From contig DKZK01000023.1 in NCBI GenBank assembly GCA_002493625.1, forward strand, positions 1 to 26,326: a DNA stretch of 26,326 nt. Direction: 5' to 3'. This DNA is from Lachnospiraceae bacterium UBA7076. Lineage in GTDB: Bacteria; Bacillota; Clostridia; Lachnospirales; Lachnospiraceae. The notes beneath the pieces are model-generated. The model was not told where the DNA came from. It worked only from the letters and a program-made list of their open reading frames with translations, and searched no databases. Within the stretch, counting starts at the first letter, position 1. Each line of letters opens with the position of its first letter. The translations under genes and the position numbers were made by a program. This document shows positions 21,830 to 26,326 of this stretch, in pieces.

Positions 21830-22672
21830 ATGAGAACCTTAAACACGGATGTCATAATAAGCGCTGTTAAGGATATGTGCATAAGCGCTAATTTGTATCT
21901 TGCAGATGATATGAAAAAAAAGCTTGAGGAGGCTGCAATTGAGGAAGATAGTCCCCTTGGAAAACAGATTTTGGAACAGCTTATGGAAAACCTTGATATA
22001 GCGGCAGAGGATAAAATACCGATTTGTCAGGATACAGGTATGGCTGTTTTTTTTGTGAATGTTGGTCAGGATTTGCACATTGAGGGATTAAAATTAACGG
22101 ATGCAATAAACGAGGGCGTCAGACAGGGTTACAAGGAAGGATATCTCAGAAAGTCCGTTGTGTCAGATCCGTTGATTAGAACGAATACAGGAGATAATAC
22201 GCCTGCAATTATACATTATGATATTGTGGAGGGAGATAAGCTTGAAATTACCATTGCTCCCAAAGGCTTTGGAAGCGAGAATATGAGTAAGGTATATATG
22301 CTGAAGCCGTCGGATGGTGAGGAGGGGGTAAAAGCCTCTGTTCTGGATGCAGTTAAAAATGCAGGACCAAATGCATGTCCCCCTTTGGTTGTGGGAGTAG
22401 GACTTGGAGGAGATTTTGAGCTTGCGGCAAAAATGGCGAAAAAGGCGCTTACAAGAGAGGCAGGCTCACATTCAAAGCATGAGCATATTGCAAAAATAGA
22501 GGAGGAGCTGCTGAAGGAAATCAACAGTACGGGAATAGGGCCGGGTGGTCTGGGCGGAAAAATTACCGCGCTTGCGGTAAACATAGAATCTCACGCAACC
22601 CATATAGCAGGAATGCCTCTTGCCGTAAATATGTGCTGTCATGTAAACAGGCACTTGACAAGAGTTTTATAG
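21830..22672 (+). CDS. Fumarate hydratase, class I, alpha subunit
   Basis: Class I fumarases are [4Fe-4S] enzymes converting fumarate and malate; in many anaerobes they are split into alpha and beta chains, as here. The 280-aa protein has the cluster-binding cysteines in PICQDTG (Cys66), NACPPLVVGVG (Cys183) and MCCHVNRH (Cys269/270), and conserved RTNTGDNTPA. The same fold is shared by the alpha chain of L(+)-tartrate dehydratase, so substrate is not settled by sequence; a general fumarase role is most likely. ATG 21830 follows GAGGG with a 10-nt gap. The beta gene follows 80 nt later. The oxygen-labile cluster fits an anaerobe. Confidence 0.92.
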   Translation: MRTLNTDVIISAVKDMCISANLYLADDMKKKLEEAAIEEDSPLGKQILEQLMENLDIAAEDKIPICQDTGMAVFFVNVGQDLHIEGLKLTDAINEGVRQGYKEGYLRKSVVSDPLIRTNTGDNTPAIIHYDIVEGDKLEITIAPKGFGSENMSKVYMLKPSDGEEGVKASVLDAVKNAGPNACPPLVVGVGLGGDFELAAKMAKKALTREAGSHSKHEHIAKIEEELLKEINSTGIGPGGLGGKITALAVNIESHATHIAGMPLAVNMCCHVNRHLTRVL

Positions 22673-22752
22673 ACAGATAAAAGTATTTTACTCTTTTGTT
22701 TTTTGGAAAAAACATATATATATTGTGTTTAGAGAATATATGGGAGGGCAAC

Positions 22753-23349
22753 ATGAATAAACATATTAAAGTACCTTTTTCAAAGGATGAGCTTGCAAAC
22801 CTTGAAGCGGGAGATTACGTGTACATAAGCGGAACTATATACAGCGCAAGAGATGCCGCGCACAAAAGAATGTATGATGCAATCAATGCATCGGAATATA
22901 AGCATGAGGACGGAAAAGTATTATTTGATAAAAATATTTTGCCATTGGATTTGACCAATAATGTTATATATTATTTAGGTCCCACGCCGGCAAGGGAGGG
23001 GCAGGTAATAGGCTCGGCGGGACCCACAACAAGCAGCCGTATGGATAAGTATACGCCATTGCTTCTTGAAAAGGGTTTAAGGGGCATGATAGGAAAGGGT
23101 AAGAGAAGCAAAGAGGTTATAGATGCCATAGTGGAAAATAAGGCGGTATATTTTGCGGCGGTGGGAGGCGCAGGCGCTTTGCTTTCAAAATGCATAAAAA
23201 AGGCTGAAGTGATTGCATATGACGATTTGGGAACAGAAGCCATAAGAAAAATGGAGGTTGAAGAATTTCCTGCCATAGTTGTCGCAGATTCTAAAGGCAA
23301 TAATTTGTATGATACCGCTGTTGACAATTATTTCAAAAGGATAAATTAA
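22753..23349 (+). CDS. Fumarate hydratase, class I, beta subunit
   Basis: The 198-aa protein corresponds to the C-terminal half of class I fumarase. It shows the family segments GDYVYISGTIYSARDAAHKRM, the glycine loop GPTPAREGQVIGSAGPTTSSRMD, and GLRGMIGKGKRS, which contribute to substrate binding. ATG 22753 has GGGAGGG just upstream; an in-frame ATG at 22696 lies in an AT-rich stretch without a ribosome binding site. It acts with the alpha chain upstream, and the pair is probably transcribed together since no terminator separates them. Confidence 0.92.
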   Translation: MNKHIKVPFSKDELANLEAGDYVYISGTIYSARDAAHKRMYDAINASEYKHEDGKVLFDKNILPLDLTNNVIYYLGPTPAREGQVIGSAGPTTSSRMDKYTPLLLEKGLRGMIGKGKRSKEVIDAIVENKAVYFAAVGGAGALLSKCIKKAEVIAYDDLGTEAIRKMEVEEFPAIVVADSKGNNLYDTAVDNYFKRIN

Positions 23350-23350
23350 C

Positions 23351-23379
23351 TTGATTAATATTTATAAGAGATGTATACT
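23351..23379 (+). promoter_or_regulatory. Promoter of the zinc-ribbon/proline-repeat gene pair
   Basis: TTGATT (23351-23356), 17 nt, TATACT (23374-23379), starting two bases after the fumarase beta stop. Confidence 0.6.
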
Positions 23380-23433
23380 TATTTAGTATGATTATAGAAA
23401 GGTTTTTGACGTTGATTTTTAAAGGAGGATTAT

Positions 23434-24438
23434 ATGAGCAAGATATGTTGCGGAGTTACTTACTCAGATGAAGACAAGGTATGCCGCGTTTGTGGAAAAA
23501 GCCTTGAAGTTGATGAGGAAAAAACAGTGTTGATTAATACAACGCCTGATTTTGCCAAAGCAGATGAAGGAGAGCCTTCTGACTCTACGGAGGAATTAAA
23601 AGGAACAGCAGAACCTATAAAGCCGCAGGAGGCTGAAGGGAAAGATGATGAATCAACATCTGAGGGTGGAGCAAAGCCTGAAGAAGCCGTAAATACAGAG
23701 GAGCCTGCAAAGGCAGAAGAAGATGACGAGCCAAGCACTTCCATACTTACAGCAGATATGATGGGACCTATAAAGCACCCTGAAAATGAAGTAAACGGAC
23801 AAAATCCAATGGCCGGACCAATGGGCCAGCCGCCAATACCTCCAATGGGCCAGCCGGTGGGACCGCAGGGACAACCGATGATGGGACAGCCAAACCGCCC
23901 GATGGGACCACAGGGACAACCAATGATGGGACAGCCAAATCAGCCGGTGGGACCGCAGGGACAACCAATGATGGGACAGCCAAACCGTCCGATGGGACCG
24001 CAGGGACAACCGATGATGGGGCAGCCAAACCAGCCGATGGGACCGCAAGGTCAGCCGATGATGGGACAGCCAAACCGCCCGATGGGACCGCAGGGACAAC
24101 CGATGATGGGGCAGCCAATGGGACCACAGGGACAACCGATGATGGGACAGCCAAACCGCCCGATGGGACCACAGGGACAACCGATGATGGGACAACAGCC
24201 GACGAAACCTCCAAAGCCGCCTAAGTCTCCTGAAGCAAAAGAAAAGGCTGCGAAGATTTGTGGAATAACATCTCTTTCTGTTTCAATTGCAGGACTTATA
24301 GCAGTGCTTGTGTTGTTGTTTATGTTTGTCATAAAAGCAGATTATAAAAAGTTTGAAGGCGAAGCAGATAAAGGCTTTAATAATCCGGATACAAATATAT
24401 CTACAATAAGTGACGCAACAGAAGGAGAGGAGGAATAG
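23434..24438 (+). CDS. Zinc-ribbon, MGPQGQPMMGQP-repeat, C-terminal membrane-anchor protein
   Basis: The 334-aa protein starts at ATG 23434 after AAAGGAGG. The N-terminus has a modified zinc ribbon (Cys5/Cys6, Cys17, Cys20). Then comes a strongly acidic region (about 25-110, Glu/Asp/Ala/Pro) with a threonine-containing ILTADMMG end, then about seven repeats of MGPQGQPMMGQPNRP (about 140-250), a basic Lys/Pro linker, and one membrane helix at about 276-303 with a short acidic extracytoplasmic tail. There is no N-terminal signal, so the repeat domain should be cytoplasmic, tethered by its C-terminal helix. It shares the ribbon-plus-repeat-plus-membrane plan with the gene at 2855, on the other side of the origin. 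The next gene starts 2 nt after its stop, so the two proteins probably work together. Function unknown. Confidence 0.85.
   Translation: MSKICCGVTYSDEDKVCRVCGKSLEVDEEKTVLINTTPDFAKADEGEPSDSTEELKGTAEPIKPQEAEGKDDESTSEGGAKPEEAVNTEEPAKAEEDDEPSTSILTADMMGPIKHPENEVNGQNPMAGPMGQPPIPPMGQPVGPQGQPMMGQPNRPMGPQGQPMMGQPNQPVGPQGQPMMGQPNRPMGPQGQPMMGQPNQPMGPQGQPMMGQPNRPMGPQGQPMMGQPMGPQGQPMMGQPNRPMGPQGQPMMGQQPTKPPKPPKSPEAKEKAAKICGITSLSVSIAGLIAVLVLLFMFVIKADYKKFEGEADKGFNNPDTNISTISDATEGEEE
23860..24192 (+). repeat. 45-nt in-frame tandem repeats encoding MGPQGQPMMGQPNRP
   Basis: About seven units, one shortened (lacking N-R-P/N-Q-P near 24115), differ in single bases (ccg/cca, gga/ggg, cgc/cgt). DNA identity is high enough for slippage or recombination to change copy number. 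Confidence 0.85.
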
Positions 24439-24440
24439 AT

Positions 24441-25922
24441 ATGAAAAATAAAAAATGGATGACAGTTACTATTGCTTCTCTTGTATTGATTATCATTGAG
24501 GTAATCTTATTGTTTGTTCTTATTCTTCCGGGAAAGAAAGTTAATGATGTTTTCAAGGAGCTTGAAAATGGAAATGGAAGAAAAGCAGACCGGATATTAG
24601 ATGAACTGTCCGACAGCGGTGAGGATAAGGTTAAGGATCATATGGATGATTTTGCTACATATCAATGTAATCAATATCTTGACGGCAAAATAACATATGA
24701 AAAATTAGATAAAACTTTAAGCGCAATAAATGAATTAGATGATTATTATCAATTTTCCCGTACATATTATTCCTATGTTGCCTCTAAGGAAATTTTAAAG
24801 CTTTATGAGCAGGGGTATACGGAATATAAGACGAATGGGGAAACATCGTTATATGACAGCTTAGAAGATCAAAGTGAGGATATATATTACGGCTTATATG
24901 ATACGGATAATGTTGATGAGGAGCTTAAAGCATATTTAGAGGAAAAGTATAACAGTTTTCTTAATGGTAATCTTTCCTTTGAAGACATGCAGGCATATGT
25001 ATATGTGGCAGAGGATTTCTTTGGAGGTGATGCTCTTTCTTATGCATATGATATAGATTCCGATCTTTATATGATTGAATCATATCAGGAGGATTATGAC
25101 ACAGCTAAGGAATATTACGACAACAAGCAGTATTTTGAGACAATTGAGAAATGCGACAGCGTATATATCGATGAGAATGATACCACCGGATTTTATGATA
25201 AATTCCAAGCTTTGAGACAGGATGCATATGATGAGGGAAAAACATATTATGTTAAACAGGCAGAGGATTGCGCAAATTCCGGAGATTATGCCACTGCAAG
25301 GGAAATAATCGCACAGATAAAGGAAGTTTATGGTACAGAGGTAGATGTATCCGCAGTTGAAGCGCTCATGAAGGATCCTTGGATGGACGCATATGCCCAA
25401 TATGTGGAAAATGTTACGGAAAATCTCAAGACAGATGCAGCTACCGGTGTAAAAATAGGAAATTGTGATGATACATCAACAATAAATGTGGATGATTATA
25501 TTCCGGAGGAATTATATCTTTATGATTTTGATGGAAACGGAACACCGGAAATGCTTCTGACATACGATACATATGCATGGATTATCGGTTTTGATGGTAC
25601 AAACGCAGTTCTTACGGGATTTGTCCAGGCAGCAACATTTTGTGATGTGCCGTATTTCGTAACAATACCTATGCTTATGCCGGAAAACCATTCAGGCTAT
25701 GCGCTTTTAGAGTTTAGCAATAATGCATGGAATGTTGTTACATACTATTATGCGGCTGATGACGGAAGCAGATTTGAGGTTGACGGAGCAGAGGTATCTT
25801 ACGATGAGTGTTCTGCAAAGCATGACGAGATAGCAGGATATGAAAATAAGGATATAAAGATTAATTATGGTGACTTTATTGAGAATTACGAGGATGTAAT
25901 TTATAATTACACAGGCGAATAA
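24441..25922 (+). CDS. Membrane-anchored protein with a large extracytoplasmic helical domain and DxDxNG motif
   Basis: The 493-aa protein starts 2 nt after the preceding stop. Residues 9-31 are a hydrophobic anchor after a basic start (MKNKKW), so the remaining 460 residues should be outside the cell. Residues about 35-330 are acidic and alpha-helical with recurring Tyr/Asp/Glu segments (DYYQFSRTYYSYV, EYYDNKQYFETIEKC, CANSGDYATAREIIAQI), of the build of TPR-like helix pairs. At 361-367 the sequence YDFDGNG is a DxDxDG-type calcium-loop motif followed by TPEMLL, as in many Lachnospiraceae surface proteins; the C-terminal part is beta-rich. Together with its partner at 23434 it may link an outside sensor domain to a cytoplasmic zinc ribbon; this is inference. 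No enzymatic motif is seen. Confidence 0.85.
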   Translation: MKNKKWMTVTIASLVLIIIEVILLFVLILPGKKVNDVFKELENGNGRKADRILDELSDSGEDKVKDHMDDFATYQCNQYLDGKITYEKLDKTLSAINELDDYYQFSRTYYSYVASKEILKLYEQGYTEYKTNGETSLYDSLEDQSEDIYYGLYDTDNVDEELKAYLEEKYNSFLNGNLSFEDMQAYVYVAEDFFGGDALSYAYDIDSDLYMIESYQEDYDTAKEYYDNKQYFETIEKCDSVYIDENDTTGFYDKFQALRQDAYDEGKTYYVKQAEDCANSGDYATAREIIAQIKEVYGTEVDVSAVEALMKDPWMDAYAQYVENVTENLKTDAATGVKIGNCDDTSTINVDDYIPEELYLYDFDGNGTPEMLLTYDTYAWIIGFDGTNAVLTGFVQAATFCDVPYFVTIPMLMPENHSGYALLEFSNNAWNVVTYYYAADDGSRFEVDGAEVSYDECSAKHDEIAGYENKDIKINYGDFIENYEDVIYNYTGE

Positions 25923-25974
25923 TATAATCAAATAAAATTACAGAATTGTTCCTGTAAGAAAGCTTCATAATGAT

Positions 25975-26030
25975 AACAAGGAGTCTTGCGCTAATGTGTT
26001 TGTGCATGGTGCGATGCTCCTTGTTTTATT
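25975..26030 (+). terminator. Terminator after the 24441 gene
   Basis: A 9-bp perfect stem (AACAAGGAG, 25975-25983, with CTCCTTGTT, 26017-26025) contains a further 6-bp helix with G-U pairs (TTGCGC/GTGCGA) and is followed by TTTATT. Confidence 0.75.
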
Positions 26031-26087
26031 CCTGCGAAAAATGTTTAAATTTTGCCGTAAGTTTTATTGGTAAGTCTGAATAAAATA

Positions 26088-26116
26088 TTGACAAATAAGG
26101 AATAATTTGCTATTAT
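26088..26116 (+). promoter_or_regulatory. Promoter of the tRNA-Ser cluster
   Basis: Perfect TTGACA (26088-26093), 17 nt, TATTAT (26111-26116). It starts a transcript with about 80 nt of leader before tRNA-Ser. Confidence 0.8.
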
Positions 26117-26203
26117 AGTCAAGCGTGTTGACATGGCAAAGGCTACTGTGAATACACAATATTTGTAAATCAGATTAAATATTTTGATCTAATTTAGGCA
26201 TTT

Positions 26204-26291
26204 GGAGATGTACTCAAGTGGCTGAAGAGGCGCCCCTGCTAAGGGTGTAGGTCGTTCACGCGGCGCGAGGGTTCAAATCCCTCCATCTCCG
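26204..26291 (+). tRNA. tRNA-Ser (anticodon GCT)
   Basis: Acceptor GGAGATG (26204-26210) pairs with CATCTCC (26284-26290), discriminator G26291, no encoded CCA. The anticodon stem CGCCC/GGGTG holds loop CTGCTAA, anticodon GCT, and a long variable arm (near GTCGTTCACGCGGCG) marks a class II serine tRNA. The T-arm is GAGGGTTCAAATCCCTC. Confidence 0.96.
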
Positions 26292-26306
26292 TTTATAATT
26301 TTATAT

Positions 26307-26326
26307 TCCTCGATAGCTCAATGGTA
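26307..26326 (+). tRNA. 5' end of a further tRNA gene, cut by the window edge (probably tRNA-Asn)
   Basis: TCCTCGA-TA-GCTC-AATGGTA matches an acceptor strand, the U8-type linker, D-stem and start of the D-loop. The anticodon lies outside the window. The acceptor sequence recalls clostridial tRNA-Asn, which is only a recollection. Confidence 0.7.

Noticed and set aside
23653..24332. Several minus-strand frames across the MGPQGQPMMGQP repeats
   Set aside because: They are open only because the 45-nt unit keeps every frame open. No start signals, and their composition is mechanical repetition.

Overview
This window spans the chromosomal replication origin of a low-GC Gram-positive bacterium, most likely a Clostridia member of the Lachnospiraceae type; the genus cannot be fixed from sequence alone. 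Reasons are the rpmH-oriC-dnaA-dnaN-yaaA-recF-gyrB-gyrA order, a T-box leader on thrS, tRNA genes without an encoded CCA, strong AGGAGG ribosome binding sites, and two-subunit class I fumarase genes.

Left arm (1-5600): a truncated gene at the left edge that looks like the N-terminus of a secreted WXG/LXG-type protein, with three perfect 20-bp repeats just upstream of its promoter; trmB; a Cys/Asn-rich tandem-repeat small protein; tRNA-Lys with its promoter and terminator; an orphan protein with a Rossmann-like motif; then three membrane proteins, two with N-terminal zinc ribbons and two with low-complexity repeats. From trmB to 5477 these genes run on the + strand, opposite to fork movement if oriC lies at about 12.3-12.6 kb. 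A strong hairpin at 5533-5584 ends this block.

Centre-left (5616-12207), all on the - strand and co-oriented with replication: a zinc-ribbon single-pass membrane protein, thrS behind a T-box leader, tyrA, and the ribosomal-protein and membrane-insertase operon rpmH-rnpA-yidD-yidC-jag with tyrA following. The usual continuation into mnmE/mnmG is absent.

Origin and replication genes (12208-21252): three exact DnaA boxes, further near matches and AT-rich DNA on both sides of dnaA, then dnaA, dnaN, yaaA (S4), recF, gyrB and gyrA on the + strand.

Right arm (21253-26326): a structured spacer, a 67-aa membrane protein, a 194-nt structured inverted-repeat element, two fumarase subunit genes, a zinc-ribbon/proline-rich-repeat membrane protein coupled to a large secreted-domain membrane protein, tRNA-Ser(GCT) and the start of another tRNA gene.

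The most unusual content is (a) the set of zinc-ribbon plus low-complexity-repeat plus membrane proteins on both sides of the origin, (b) the 194-nt structured element upstream of the fumarase genes, (c) the Cys/Asn repeat protein, and (d) the iterated 20-mers at the left-edge promoter. Functions for (a)-(d) are not known to me and are not asserted.
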